A DNA stretch of 64,000 bases from JAJTGZ01 sp964403525 (GTDB lineage: Bacteria; Planctomycetota; Phycisphaerae; Phycisphaerales; UBA1924): NCBI GenBank assembly GCA_964403525.1, contig CAYOGE010000009.1, positions 31,601 to 95,600 of the forward strand. Direction: 5' to 3'. How positions within the stretch are numbered: position 1 is the first letter of the stretch; the number at the start of each line of letters is the position of its first letter. Shown here in pieces: positions 1 to 9,541 of this stretch. Under the pieces are notes generated by a model, which saw only the letters and a program-made list of their open reading frames with translations, did not search any database and was not told the origin of the DNA. The position numbers and the translations under genes were made by a program.

Positions 1-390
1 GGCTGCGCTCAGAGTCCACGTTCCCGAACCGCTGAACGCCTGCTGGCCAGTCGTAAAGGTGGCGGTGGTGGCGAACGACCAGATGTTCAGGCCCGTCTCG
101 GCGAGGTTGAAGCGGTAGAGGGCGGGCGTGCCATCGCCCACGCTGCCGTTGACGGTGCGGAAGGTACCGGTGCCGTTGCCGCCGACCGAGGTGGTCGTGC
201 CAGGGCCGGTCCAGAAACCCTGCAGGTAGATGCCGGTGCCGGTGCCGCCGGTCGCCGTAGCTGCCGACAGACCGGCCGTGGCGGTGATGGTGACCTGGTT
301 AACGACGGACAGATCGACCGTCAGCAGCACATCAGCGGAAGCGACGGCGGCCGTACCAGCGAGAGCAGCAACCATGACGATGTTCTTCAT
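1..390 (-). CDS. Secreted protein, 3' end cut off by window edge
   Basis: The frame runs from an ATG at 388-390 to the window edge without a stop, giving 130 residues. The N-terminus (MKNIVMVAALAGTAAVASAD) is a clear Sec signal peptide with probable cleavage after ASA. The rest is Gly/Thr/Ser-rich and looks like a beta-sandwich, the style of planctomycete exported PEP-CTERM or dockerin proteins. A GAGGAG ribosome site lies just upstream of the start. The C-terminal anchor, which would classify it, is outside the window. Function is unknown. Confidence 0.75.
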   Translation of the reverse strand, partial: MKNIVMVAALAGTAAVASADVLLTVDLSVVNQVTITATAGLSAATATGGTGTGIYLQGFWTGPGTTTSVGGNGTGTFRTVNGSVGDGTPALYRFNLAETGLNIWSFATTATFTTGQQAFSGSGTWTLSAA

Positions 391-1154
391 ATGAAATCTC
401 CTCTTCTCTTGCCGGTTGAGTCCGGCGTTACCCACGGTTGGGCTCTCGCCCAAGCGCAGTCCCCTTCGCGGGGCAACCTGAATTGAAGAGGCGACGTTCG
501 CCTCTCTCTTCCTGCGCACCAACCCGCACGCGGGTCAGCAGCAATCCACCAGCAAACTACAACACGATCTTTGCGTCTGCAAGTTTGGACAATTCATTTA
601 TTTTTGTTCATCGTTTCGAGGCGGTTTTTGCGGCGCTGGCGGCGATCACGCATTCCCGCCCGCCGATGAAGCATGAACTGAGCGCGAAATGCACATGAAC
701 GTTTTTTTAGCCATTGTCTGTTTTTGCTGTTTGCGTGGCGCACCGGGCAGAGCGCGGGCCAGGCATCTCCAGCGCGTAGGTACCGGTCTCAACGCAGCCG
801 GTTCGCGCGCTGCACGTTCGCCTCGATGCACCGCGGTGTCCCGCCACATCGCGACGCGTCGGCTGATGACGGCTCGTCAAGGCACCCACGCAGCACACAA
901 CTCCGCAAGGGGATCGGTGCGTCGACTTCGCGCGACAGTTGCTCGCTCGAAAGCCGGACGTTGGGGCTCGATGATCGCACGCGACCTCCCCGGAGCCGCG
1001 GCGAGCGCCCACAGGAACGATCGCTCCGTCCTGAGCTTCTTCGGTGCGCAGAAGACAGGGTCGCGGCTACCTGAGAATCACCGGGAGTGTACCGATCGGC
1101 TGAATTGGGCTGCAGAACCGCTGCGTCGTGCGTTCTCGGATCTCTGTGACTGTG
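391..1154. other. Intergenic region, no convincing gene
   Basis: This stretch holds the upstream region of the truncated secreted-protein gene and probably the lost 5' part of the transposase remnant. Open frames exist on both strands, but their translations are Arg/Ala/Ser-rich with no recognisable domain and no ribosome site. The 540-740 part is locally AT-richer than its surroundings. Confidence 0.5.
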
Positions 1155-1799
1155 TTCCGCCGGTTCCTCTGGTGCGTGTCCGCCGACCTCGCGACGGTGC
1201 AGATCGTGCAGATCACCGGCCTCAACCGCAACACCGTCAACCGCCTGCTCGGCTGACTGCGTGAACGCACGGCCGACCCGTACGAGCTTGAGAAGCCATT
1301 CCGCGGTCACGTCGATGTCGACAGGAGCTGCTTCGGGCCAAGGTGTATCAATGGCAAGACCGGACGCGGTGCGGGCAGGAAGACCATCGTCTTCGGCACC
1401 TACCAGCTGCACGGCAAGGTCAACACCCAGGTCGTCGCCGGCTGCACAGAGGTCACGCTTCTGGCTGCGATCCGGGGCGGAGTCGACATCCGCAGCGCCG
1501 TCCACTCCGACGGCTGGGCGGGCTACGACGGCCTGGTGGACATGGGCTACAAGAAGTACCCGCGGGTCGATCATCCGGCCAACGAGGTCAGCAGCCGGAA
1601 CGTTCGCGGCAACCACATCAACGGCATCGACGGCTTCCAGGGGTGCGCCAAGACCAGGCTCGCACGGTTCAGAGGCTTGCACCAGCAGACCTTCTGCCCG
1701 CACCTCAAAGAGTGCGAGTTCCACTACAACCACCGCCAGCAAGACCTTTAGAAAGTCCTGCTTACACCCGCTGGGAACAACACGCGCAGCCGGTCATGA
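1155..1799 (+). pseudogene. IS1595-family transposase remnant
   Basis: One reading frame gives a recognisable IS1595-type DDE transposase core: a helix-turn-helix-like start (VQITGLNRNTVNRLLG), VDVDRSCFGPR where the first catalytic Asp sits, GRGAGRKTIVFG, VHSDGWAGYDGLVDMGY with the second Asp, NHINGIDGFQGCAKTRLARF, and HLKECEFHYNHRQQDL. The frame is broken by TGA at 1254-1256 and by TAG at 1749-1751 in place of the usual Tyr codon, after which homology continues to 1799. The N-terminus is missing, the DES motif reads DRS, and the third acidic position is Asp. It is therefore inactive. I could not find terminal inverted repeats by eye. Confidence 0.8.
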
Positions 1800-1800
1800 C

Positions 1801-1836
1801 CCCCAAAAACAACCCGCCCGGATCGCTCCGGGCGGG
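1801..1836 (-). terminator. Rho-independent terminator of the PEP-CTERM gene
   Basis: On the minus strand a 10-bp GC stem (CCCGCCCGGA / TCCGGGCGGG at 1813-1836) is followed by TTGTTTTTGG. It lies just past the stop of the minus-strand gene that ends at 1872. Confidence 0.75.
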
Positions 1837-1871
1837 CATGGAAGAACTGAGTTTTCAGACGCTCGCGTGGA

Positions 1872-3080
1872 TTAGACGCGGCGGCGGCGGGCAGCCGCCA
1901 GCATGCCCAGGCCCATGAGGCCGGCGGTGCCGGGGGTAGGGATGGCGCGGATGTTGAGGATGTAGTCGCCGTAGGTCGTGCCGGCGGTGCTCATCGACCA
2001 CGTGGTGGTCGTGACGGAGTTGATGCCCGTGCCGGTGAACACCGCGGATGTTGAGGACGACGAGCTGGAGTTGTTGGTGTAGTAACCGACGGAGATGAAG
2101 TAGTCACCGACAGCGAGGGCGGCGCCCGCGGTGCCCGCGTAGTTGAAGGGGTTGCCGTACCCGCGGTTCTCTGAGGCAAGGCCCGAGCTGCCGAAGGAGG
2201 TGCTCGAGTTGCCGTAGCTCAGGAACGAAGCGTTGTTGTAGAGGCCGCCGGAGATGTCGTCGTTGTTGCCGACCGGGACGAGCCCGTTGGCCGTCTGCTG
2301 CCAGAGGATCAGCCGGGTATCGACGCCGGTGGGGGGCGCGCCGGTCCCGAACGTGTCGATGTCAAGGGCGTTGGCCGAGCTGATCGCCGTCTGGAGGTTG
2401 AAGCGGTACCACTGCACGGGCGTGCCCGCCGCCGTGGAGCCGGTGATGCCGGTGTTGAAGTAGTTCGGCGCGCCGGTGATCGAGCTGCCGGGGGTGATGT
2501 TGCCCAGGTCCACGAAGCTCGACGGTGCGGCGATGCCCACGTTGTTCGTCACCACGTTGTTCGACGGGTTCAAGATGACGCGGACGTTCTGCCAACGGGC
2601 GTTGTTGACGCCGCTGGCGAAACGCTGGCCAAAGTTCAGGAAGAGCGACTCGGCGCCGGTCGACACGAAGTTGGTGGTCAGGTTGCCTGTCCAGTACATG
2701 TTCGTGCGAGCGGAGCTGCCGCTGCTGAGCGAACCGGTCGCTGCGACGCTGCCGTTATTGCGATAGATGGTGCCCGCGCCGGTCGGGGCGGTACCGCTGG
2801 AACCGGTCGTGCCAGCACCACCGAGCGACGACAGGGCGTACGTCGCTTCGCTGCTGTACTGGTAGGTGCCGCCGACCGAGAACCAATCGGTCACGACCAA
2901 GTAGGACGTGTACGTCCCGGCCGGTGCCGTGCCGAGGTTGACGTTTCGCCACGCCGTCGACATCGAGCCGCTGTCGCCGGGGGAGGCGAACTGCGTGGGG
3001 AAGGCGTACTGGGCCATCGCCGCAGGGGCAAAGGCAGCGGCAAGGCCAGCACACAGGATCATGTTGCGAACAGTCGTCAT
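1872..3080 (-). CDS. PEP-CTERM-like sorting-domain exported protein
   Basis: The product is 402 residues from the ATG at 3078-3080, chosen because a GAGGAG site precedes it and the signal peptide (MILCAGLAAAFAPAAMAQ) follows at once. The middle is Ser/Thr/Gly/Asn-rich and probably beta-structured. The C-terminus PTPGTAGLMGLGMLAAARRRRV has the three parts of a PEP-CTERM signal: a short Pro motif, a hydrophobic segment and an Arg cluster, in the PTPGTA form seen in planctomycetes. Such signals are known to be processed by exosortase-type proteases; none is encoded here. The ligand or function of the mature protein is unknown. Confidence 0.85.
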   Translation of the reverse strand: MTTVRNMILCAGLAAAFAPAAMAQYAFPTQFASPGDSGSMSTAWRNVNLGTAPAGTYTSYLVVTDWFSVGGTYQYSSEATYALSSLGGAGTTGSSGTAPTGAGTIYRNNGSVAATGSLSSGSSARTNMYWTGNLTTNFVSTGAESLFLNFGQRFASGVNNARWQNVRVILNPSNNVVTNNVGIAAPSSFVDLGNITPGSSITGAPNYFNTGITGSTAAGTPVQWYRFNLQTAISSANALDIDTFGTGAPPTGVDTRLILWQQTANGLVPVGNNDDISGGLYNNASFLSYGNSSTSFGSSGLASENRGYGNPFNYAGTAGAALAVGDYFISVGYYTNNSSSSSSTSAVFTGTGINSVTTTTWSMSTAGTTYGDYILNIRAIPTPGTAGLMGLGMLAAARRRRV

Positions 3081-3233
3081 GGGTCTCTCCTCTTTCTCTC
3101 TTCGAGCACACTGCCTGACACGCCACGAGGCATGCCCAACGGTGCATCTACACACCCGATACGCTTGCTGATGGATTCTCTCTCCTCAGCAGAATGAGCA
3201 CGCAAAGCACGCTCAGCCGCAGTCAGATTAACG

Positions 3234-3239
3234 TATAAT
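3234..3239 (+). promoter_or_regulatory. Possible -10 box upstream of the glycosyltransferase
   Basis: A perfect TATAAT lies in an AT-rich patch about 100 bases before the TTG start at 3341, but no good -35 hexamer stands 16-18 bases upstream. Weak evidence only. Confidence 0.25.
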
Positions 3240-3340
3240 TAGACTAAAGCAAGGGAAAATTCATCATCAAATCGCCAGAATGCGGTTTCATTTGAAAAGA
3301 ACTGGCCCGCGGGCTCAAAAATCACCCATTTGGGGGGCAC

Positions 3341-5125
3341 TTGGCGACTCCCGTTCTGAAACAAATCGATCAAATCAGGAGCGTCTGGCTCCGTGGGGAT
3401 CGCCCCCGTGCCCGGGCGTTGCTCAGGAAGCTCGCCTGGACACACCCTTCCGAAGCCGCCGTCGCTGCACTCCAGCGCGACACCGATTTGGAGGACGGGC
3501 AGTTCGACTCCGCGGTTGAGCATGCACGGAGAGTCGTCTCGCTCGCCCACGGCTCGGCAACGGAAGTGGCGAATCTGGGTACGGCTCTCTACCGGGCGGG
3601 CCGACAGAACGAATCCGCGGATGAACTCGCACACGCGCTGGCGATGGACCCCACGCTCCTCTCCGCGCGTCGGCTGCTGCTCCTGCTGCTGCACATCTCC
3701 GGCCGGACGATCGAGATCCTCCGATACGCCTCCGAAGGGACGGTCCTCCATCCTCAAGAAGCGGACCTAGTACTGATGACGGCCGATGCGCAGAGCCGCC
3801 TGGGCGAGGCCGACCGCGCGGCAGAAACGGTCGGGAGGGCGCTGCTCAATTTCCCTTCCGACCGCCGGATCGCCGAGGTTCACTGCTACCTCTCCAACAA
3901 CTCAATAAACGCGGACCGCGAGCGTGTCTTCCGCGCGCACCAGAACTTCGGCCGGCTCGTTTCTCAGACGCTCGGCTTTCGTCCGGCCGCCATCGAGACC
4001 CCCCGCGATCCCACTCGCCGCCTCCGCGTAGGGATCGTATCGGGCGACTTCCGTCGGCACTCGGTGTGGCACTTCATCACCCCTTGGCTCGAGCACGCCA
4101 ACAGAGGGCAGTTCGAGATCGTTTGCATCTCAACCGGCGACCGCCCAGACCGCTACACCGAGCACCAACGTTCGCTTGGGCATGGCTTTGTACAGCTTGA
4201 TCCCGGACCGTACGACGCCTGCATCGCTCAGCTCCGCTCGCTGAACCTCGACGTGATCGTCGAGCTCGCCGGGCTGACCGGCGGCACAAAGGCGGATCTA
4301 TTGCACCTGCGGGCCGCGCCGGTTCAGGTCACGTACATCGGCTACCCCAACACCACCGGTATCGCCAACATCGATTGGCGGATCGTTGACTCAGTCACCG
4401 ACCCGGCCGAGGCGCCGTACTGCGCTGACCGTTACGCCACCGAGCGGCTCTGCCGGCTCGACCCATGCTTCCTCTGCTACCGCCCGCCGCTGGAACCGGA
4501 CCTGCCCGCACAGGGTCGCCGCCCAGTCGACCCGGCCCGCGTCGTGTTCGGGTCGTTCAACGCCGCGTGGAAAGTCACGGCCGAGGTGCTCCTTACGTGG
4601 GGAGAATTGCTCCGCCGCGTGCCCGGCGCGCAGTTGCACATCAAGTCCGCCCAGATCGTGGGAGAGCCCGAACGGGCTAACCTCTTGGGCAGGTGCGCCG
4701 CGGCGGGAATCGACCCCGCACGCGTCTCGGTCCTCGCACCCCCCGACGACAACACCGCGCATCTTCGCATGTATGACGGCATCGACATCGCCCTTGACGC
4801 CTTCCCATACCAGGGAACCACCACCACGTGCGAGGCGCTCCTGATGGGCGTGCCCGTTGTCACGGTGAGCGGCCTTTCGCACGCCTCACGCGTGGGAGCG
4901 AGTCTTCTCAACGCGGCCGGACTCCCCGAACTCGCCGCCCCCACTATTGACCAGTACATCACTACCGCCGCGGATCTCGCCGCCGACCACCCCCGCCTGA
5001 CGGCCTATCACCGCACCCTGCGAGACCAGTTGCTCGCCTCACCCCTCTGCGACGGCCCAGCCTTCTCCAGACGCCTTGAAGACGCACTGCGCACGATGTG
5101 GCGGGCCTATTGCGCTGCTCCTTGA
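3341..5125 (+). CDS. TPR-containing GT41 (OGT/SPINDLY-type) glycosyltransferase
   Basis: The product is 594 residues. The start is a TTG preceded by a G-run at 3331-3337; no better in-frame ATG lies nearby. Residues about 10-170 form TPR-like helical repeats. From about 225 the GT41 catalytic region follows: RVGIVSGDFRRHSVWHF with the conserved His, IVELAGLTGGTKADL, QVTYIGYPNTTG, VFGSFNAAWKVT with the UDP-contacting Lys, and DIALDAFPYQGTTTTCEALLMGVPVVT. Family members transfer GlcNAc or other sugars from nucleotide sugars to Ser/Thr of proteins, usually in the cytoplasm. It is monocistronic here; substrate proteins are not evident. Confidence 0.88.
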   Translation: MATPVLKQIDQIRSVWLRGDRPRARALLRKLAWTHPSEAAVAALQRDTDLEDGQFDSAVEHARRVVSLAHGSATEVANLGTALYRAGRQNESADELAHALAMDPTLLSARRLLLLLLHISGRTIEILRYASEGTVLHPQEADLVLMTADAQSRLGEADRAAETVGRALLNFPSDRRIAEVHCYLSNNSINADRERVFRAHQNFGRLVSQTLGFRPAAIETPRDPTRRLRVGIVSGDFRRHSVWHFITPWLEHANRGQFEIVCISTGDRPDRYTEHQRSLGHGFVQLDPGPYDACIAQLRSLNLDVIVELAGLTGGTKADLLHLRAAPVQVTYIGYPNTTGIANIDWRIVDSVTDPAEAPYCADRYATERLCRLDPCFLCYRPPLEPDLPAQGRRPVDPARVVFGSFNAAWKVTAEVLLTWGELLRRVPGAQLHIKSAQIVGEPERANLLGRCAAAGIDPARVSVLAPPDDNTAHLRMYDGIDIALDAFPYQGTTTTCEALLMGVPVVTVSGLSHASRVGASLLNAAGLPELAAPTIDQYITTAADLAADHPRLTAYHRTLRDQLLASPLCDGPAFSRRLEDALRTMWRAYCAAP

Positions 5126-5196
5126 GCCAGATCGATCGCGCCCGCAGCCCTCCCCACCCACCCCCTATCCCCACCCGGCTGTACACTGCCACACCC

Positions 5197-7089
5197 ATGC
5201 CCGTCCTCCTCCGCTGGTTCCTGAGACTCGGCCCCACCAACCCCATCGCCGTGAGGTTGGTGCAGAACGGCTCGCGACGGTCGCGCCACCACTACATCCG
5301 CATCGCCTACCTCGGCTCGCTCATCCTCGTGCTGCTGTGGGCGCTGCTGATCAAGGCCTCGGGCGGCGGTGAGCAGTCGTACCAGAAGCTCGCCGCGGCC
5401 GGGTCATCGTCGTTCGCCGCCATCGCCTACCTGCAGATCGGGCTCATATGCATCCTCGCGCCCGTCTTTATGGCCGGCGCGATCGCGCAGGAGGCCGACC
5501 CGCGCACGTGGGACATCCTGCTCACCACGCCGCTGAAGGCGAGCGAGATCGTGCTGGGCAACCTGCTCGGGCGGCTCTTCTTCATCCTCGCGCTGCTCTT
5601 CAGCTCGCTGCCCCTCTTCGCCGTCACGCAGTACTTCGGCGGGGTGTCGCCCGACCGCATCTTCGGCAGCTACGCCATCAGCGCCGGCGCTGCGCTCTTT
5701 GTAGGGAGCACCGCCATCTTCCTCTCGGTGTCGCGCCTGGTGGGCAAGCGGGCGGTCTTTGCCTTTTACGTCACCATCGTCTCGTACCTGGCCGTCACCA
5801 CCGCGATCGACGTAGTCGCCGGCAGCGGCGGGGTGACGTGGATGACGGCCGTGAACCCGTTCCTGGCGCTGCGCTCGCTTCTGGATAGCGCCGGCTACCC
5901 CGCCGCGCCGCAGGGCACCTACACCGGCCTGGCCCGGTACTTCCTCGAGACGCCCGCACGCACGTTCTGCGTCATCAGCATCGGCGTCAGCCTGGTGCTG
6001 ATCGTCTTCTCGGCCATCACGGTGCGGCTGGGGGGCATCGCGGGCGCAGGGGGGCTGTTCGGGCGCGAGGGGGGAAGGCGCTCGCGCAAGAGCCTGATCG
6101 ACATCACCTCGATGCGCGACGACGAGCACCTGATCCACCGCTCGCCCAAGAGCGTGTGGCACAACCCAGTCGCCTGGCGCGAGGCCGCCGGACGCACCGC
6201 GAGCTTCACGCAGACGGCCCTGCGCTGGTCGTTCATCGGCGCGGGCGTGCTGTGGGGCCTCTTCATCATCTACATGTACCATTCGCTGCACTGGAACGCG
6301 ACGCTCTTCCGCCAGGTGCTGCTGGCGACGGTGATCGGCGAGATGGTGGTGATCACGCTCGTGTCGATCAACCTCTCGGCCACCAGCGTGAGCAAGGAGC
6401 GCGAGGACGGCACCCTCGACCTGCTGCTCACCACGCCCATCACACCGTCGCAGTACCTCTCGGGCAAGCTCAAGGGGCTCATCGCCCACCTGCTGCCGCT
6501 CATCCTCGTGCCGGTGGTGACCGTCGCGCTGGCGGGGCTCTATGTGCTGACGGGCGCGCTGGGCAACGCCAGCCTGGCGACCGTCTCCGCCACGACCGCC
6601 TCGAACGTCGGCTTCGGCGGCGCTGCGCCCACGATCATCACCGTGCCGCTGGTGCTCCCCGAGGCGGGGCTGATCATGGCCGCGTGCGCGATCCCCTTCT
6701 TCGCCTTCTGCGTGATCATCGGCATGCTCTGGTCGGTGCGCAGCAAGGGGACGCTCGGCTCGGTGACCGTCGCCGTGGCCATCATCGGCGCCATCGCCGG
6801 CACCGCCGGGCTCTGCGCCTGGAACGCCGCCGCGGAGCTCCCGGTGATCGGCCCGGTGCTGGGCGCCCTCTCGCCGATCGCGGCGGCGTACAGCAGCATC
6901 GTCCCCGAGGCGGGGATGGAGAAGACGCTCATGGCCGGCAACGGCACGGGCGAAGCGGCCGCGCGGACGGCCCTCTTTGTCGGCGCGCTCGTCGCCATCG
7001 TCGCCTACGGCCTGATCGTCTACGCCGTGCACGGGGCGATGACCCGCAGCTTCGACTTCACCGTCAGACGCCTGGCGGGGATGAAGTAA
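5197..7089 (+). CDS. Double ABC-2 type transporter permease
   Basis: The product is 630 residues from the ATG at 5197; the preceding open frame reads as Pro/Arg-rich non-coding sequence. It is a fusion of two homologous ABC-2 permease halves. Each half has several membrane segments and the same cytoplasmic signature: AQEADPRTWDILLTTPLKASE in the first and SKEREDGTLDLLLTTPITPSQ in the second, followed by GNLLGR and GKLKGL. Such permeases work with a separate ATPase in exporting polysaccharides, lipids or drugs or in gliding-type systems. No ATPase gene is adjacent, so the substrate cannot be inferred. The next gene, a sigma factor, starts 27 bases downstream. Confidence 0.85.
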   Translation: MPVLLRWFLRLGPTNPIAVRLVQNGSRRSRHHYIRIAYLGSLILVLLWALLIKASGGGEQSYQKLAAAGSSSFAAIAYLQIGLICILAPVFMAGAIAQEADPRTWDILLTTPLKASEIVLGNLLGRLFFILALLFSSLPLFAVTQYFGGVSPDRIFGSYAISAGAALFVGSTAIFLSVSRLVGKRAVFAFYVTIVSYLAVTTAIDVVAGSGGVTWMTAVNPFLALRSLLDSAGYPAAPQGTYTGLARYFLETPARTFCVISIGVSLVLIVFSAITVRLGGIAGAGGLFGREGGRRSRKSLIDITSMRDDEHLIHRSPKSVWHNPVAWREAAGRTASFTQTALRWSFIGAGVLWGLFIIYMYHSLHWNATLFRQVLLATVIGEMVVITLVSINLSATSVSKEREDGTLDLLLTTPITPSQYLSGKLKGLIAHLLPLILVPVVTVALAGLYVLTGALGNASLATVSATTASNVGFGGAAPTIITVPLVLPEAGLIMAACAIPFFAFCVIIGMLWSVRSKGTLGSVTVAVAIIGAIAGTAGLCAWNAAAELPVIGPVLGALSPIAAAYSSIVPEAGMEKTLMAGNGTGEAAARTALFVGALVAIVAYGLIVYAVHGAMTRSFDFTVRRLAGMK

Positions 7090-7116
7090 CCGGGCGATCG
7101 GTTACCATCCCCTCGG

Positions 7117-7848
7117 ATGCCCGCCGCTCCGCACCAGCCCACCGACCCGCCCACTCCGGCCCGCCCCGCGCCGGTGCCGGCCGCGCTCGCGACGGCCGAC
7201 GATCTGCACGACCTGCGCCTGGTCGCGGCCATCCGCGCCGGCGAGCCGCGCGCCTGGCACGAGCTGCTCACCCGCTACCAGGACCGGCTCTACGGCGTCT
7301 GCCTGCGTGTCATCGGTGACTCGCCCAAGTCGCGACAGACCGCCACCGACCTCACGCAAGACGCCCTCGTCAAGATCATCCAGGGGCTCTCAACCTTTGA
7401 CGGTTCGGCCAAGCTCAGCACGTGGATGATCCGCGTGACGATGAACGTCTGCCTCAGCCACCTGCGGTCCCAGAAGTTGCGCCGGCACGGCAGCCTCGAC
7501 GCCCCAGCGGGCGGGTCGTCTGGTCGCGGTTTGGGGGGTGGGCCCGATTCGGGCTCAGGAAGCGGGGGTGGCGCGACGCTGGGCGACCTGCTGGCCCATC
7601 GGGAACCAAACCCGGCCGAACGCGTCTCACACGAGCAGACCCGGATGATGGTCACCGCCGCGTTGGCAACCATCGATCCGGAGCAGCGGGCCCTGCTGGT
7701 CCTGCGCGACGCCAAGGGGCTCGACTACCAGCAGATCGCCCAGGTCTTGGATGTGCCAGTCGGCACCATCAAGAGCCGCATCTTCCGTGCACGCCTCGCC
7801 CTCCGCGAGGCCTGCGAGCAACTAAGCAAGGCCAAGCCCCGAACGTGA
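7117..7848 (+). CDS. ECF-type RNA polymerase sigma factor
   Basis: The product is 243 residues. After a Pro/Ala-rich N-terminus, region 2 (about 30-115) contains LLTRYQDRLYGVCLRVIG, the DLTQDALVKIIQGLSTF segment and STWMIRVTMNVCLSHLR. A Gly/Ser linker (about 125-155) leads to region 4 (about 170-235), whose helix-turn-helix reads LDYQQIAQVLDVPVGTIKSRIFRAR. The stop overlaps the start of the next gene in a GTGA junction, indicating translational coupling with a candidate anti-sigma factor. The signal sensed is unknown. Confidence 0.9.
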   Translation: MPAAPHQPTDPPTPARPAPVPAALATADDLHDLRLVAAIRAGEPRAWHELLTRYQDRLYGVCLRVIGDSPKSRQTATDLTQDALVKIIQGLSTFDGSAKLSTWMIRVTMNVCLSHLRSQKLRRHGSLDAPAGGSSGRGLGGGPDSGSGSGGGATLGDLLAHREPNPAERVSHEQTRMMVTAALATIDPEQRALLVLRDAKGLDYQQIAQVLDVPVGTIKSRIFRARLALREACEQLSKAKPRT

Positions 7849-9095
7849 CCACCCTTCCCCCCAACCCGAACGATCACCACGCCGGCGGCCTCCCCGGCGG
7901 GATCGACGAGACCGATCTGCTGGCGCTGATCGAGGGCACACCCCTCCCCGCCGAGCGCGCCGCCCGCCTGCGCGAAGCGCTCGCCACCGACCCGCGCCTG
8001 GCCGAACTCGCCGCGCTGATGCGCGCCGACCGCGACACGCTCGCCTCGCTCGCCCCAGTCAGCGCACCCAGCGACCTGCTCGACCGCGTCGAAGCGATCC
8101 TGGAGCGCGAGGCCCTGGTGGGTCTGGCCCGCACCGAGGCCACCGCCGGCGTCGATGCACTCCCCATCTCAACCTACCTCCCCGCGCGACGCCCGTGGAT
8201 GACGCGGCGCACGGGCGCTCCGCTCGCCGCCGCGGCCGCCGTGCTGCTGATCGCCGGCGGCGTGCTGATGCTGATCCCCGGCAAGCGCCCCATCGTGCCA
8301 CCGCCGGGACCACTGGCCAACGACACCACCGATCGGCCTTCATCCACTGACCTCGCTCACAGCACAACGACCAAGCCCACGTTGAGCAACACCGGCACAC
8401 CGGGCGAGCCCGAGCGCGCACCAGTTGACGTGGCCGCCAAGCCGGCGACCGAGACGCCGACGGCCACCGACACCACGCCCGCCGACCCCGTGATCGCCAA
8501 GGTCGCCCCACTGCCGGCCATCACGCCCGAGCAGCTCATCGCCGCCGCCAGCGAAGGACGCCTGGTGCTCCGCCTGCGCGCCGCTCCCGACAAGGCCTTT
8601 GGGCGCATCAGCGCCCTCAACACCAACGCCCGCTCACTGCGCGTTGAGCCGATGACCGACGGGCAGCGCTCGGCCGCGGCGGTGGCGTTCGTCGGCGCCT
8701 GGGCCCGGCGGCAACCGATGATCGACCCCGCGCCGCTGCTGCCGCGCCTGCCCGAGCCTGCGCCGCTCGCCCGCGGCAACCCGCTCGCCCCAAGCGCGCC
8801 CACCGCTGTCGTCCCCGTAGGGATCGTGCGCGAGGCAGAGCCGCCCGCAGCGCGCGAGCCCGAGCCGGTCATCGCAAGCCAGGCGTACATCACCGCCGTC
8901 CCCGCGACCACCGAGGGGCTCGAGTCACTGATCAAGGCGCTCGGCAACGAGACAGTCCCCGCCGACTGGCAACTCCTGCCCGTGTCCGTGCAGATCGATG
9001 CGCCGGCCGACGCGTCGTCGATCCTCTGGTGGGCTTCACCGCCGGCCACCTGGGCCAAACGGTTCACCGTGCCCATCGTCGTGCAGACCAACTGA
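7845..9095 (+). CDS. Membrane-anchored candidate anti-sigma factor
   Basis: The product is 416 residues from the GTG at 7845-7847, which overlaps the sigma-factor stop by four bases. Residues about 20-110 are an acidic/Ala-rich helical region of the kind found at the N-terminus of anti-sigma proteins (DLLALIEGTPLPAERAARLR). A single hydrophobic segment (APLAAAAAVLLIAGGVLMLIP) lies near residue 130, followed by a long Pro/Thr/Ala-rich extracytoplasmic part. I see no HxxxCxxC zinc motif, so it is not a classic ZAS protein. The anti-sigma role is inferred from coupling and topology. Confidence 0.65.
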   Translation: MTTLPPNPNDHHAGGLPGGIDETDLLALIEGTPLPAERAARLREALATDPRLAELAALMRADRDTLASLAPVSAPSDLLDRVEAILEREALVGLARTEATAGVDALPISTYLPARRPWMTRRTGAPLAAAAAVLLIAGGVLMLIPGKRPIVPPPGPLANDTTDRPSSTDLAHSTTTKPTLSNTGTPGEPERAPVDVAAKPATETPTATDTTPADPVIAKVAPLPAITPEQLIAAASEGRLVLRLRAAPDKAFGRISALNTNARSLRVEPMTDGQRSAAAVAFVGAWARRQPMIDPAPLLPRLPEPAPLARGNPLAPSAPTAVVPVGIVREAEPPAAREPEPVIASQAYITAVPATTEGLESLIKALGNETVPADWQLLPVSVQIDAPADASSILWWASPPATWAKRFTVPIVVQTN

Positions 9096-9506
9096 TCACG
9101 GGCGATCGATCGCCGCCGGGCCCGCAAGGCTCAGGCACCAGGCCGGCCCACGCACGCGCGTGCCGCGCACCTCCGCAACGGCCGTCCCACCCTTCACCTT
9201 CCGCAGGGTGATGGCCTCCCACGGGATGCTCATGTCGCGCAGCCCTGCCCAGCGGGCGAACCGCGCCGGTCGCAGGTGCAGCCAGCGTTCATCCGCGGCG
9301 ACGTGCACGCACATGCCGAAGTTCATCAGATCAAAGCCGAACGACTGATACCTCCGGCGCACAGCGCTCGGCAACGGCTCAACGGGCGGGAAGGCCTCGC
9401 GCAGCGGGCGCAGCGCCGCCCCGCACATCGAGAAGATCGCGCCGACCACGGCCAGATCGACCGCGACCAGCGCCGAAACCAGCAGGGTGATCTGCCACCA
9501 GTTCAT
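9096..9506 (-). CDS. Small membrane protein of unknown function
   Basis: The product is 136 residues. The ATG at 9506 is preferred over one 15 bases upstream because GGAGGG lies at the right distance before it. One N-terminal membrane helix (about 4-30) is followed by a soluble part with WLHLRPARFARWAGLRDMSIPWEAITLRK, a PH-like or DUF-like pattern. It converges with the anti-sigma candidate with no gap. I do not recognise the family. Confidence 0.65.
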   Translation of the reverse strand: MNWWQITLLVSALVAVDLAVVGAIFSMCGAALRPLREAFPPVEPLPSAVRRRYQSFGFDLMNFGMCVHVAADERWLHLRPARFARWAGLRDMSIPWEAITLRKVKGGTAVAEVRGTRVRGPAWCLSLAGPAAIDRP

Positions 9507-9541
9507 GGTGCAACCCTCCAATCAAGCCCCGGCGCACGGGA

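Noticed and set aside
789..1742. A 317-codon minus-strand frame over the transposase remnant
   Set aside because: The plus strand carries clear transposase homology here; the minus frame shows no domain and runs across the remnant and flanking non-coding DNA.
5404..7032. A 542-codon open frame antisense to the ABC-2 permease
   Set aside because: His/Asp/Arg-rich translation typical of the complement of membrane-protein codons; no ribosome site or domain.
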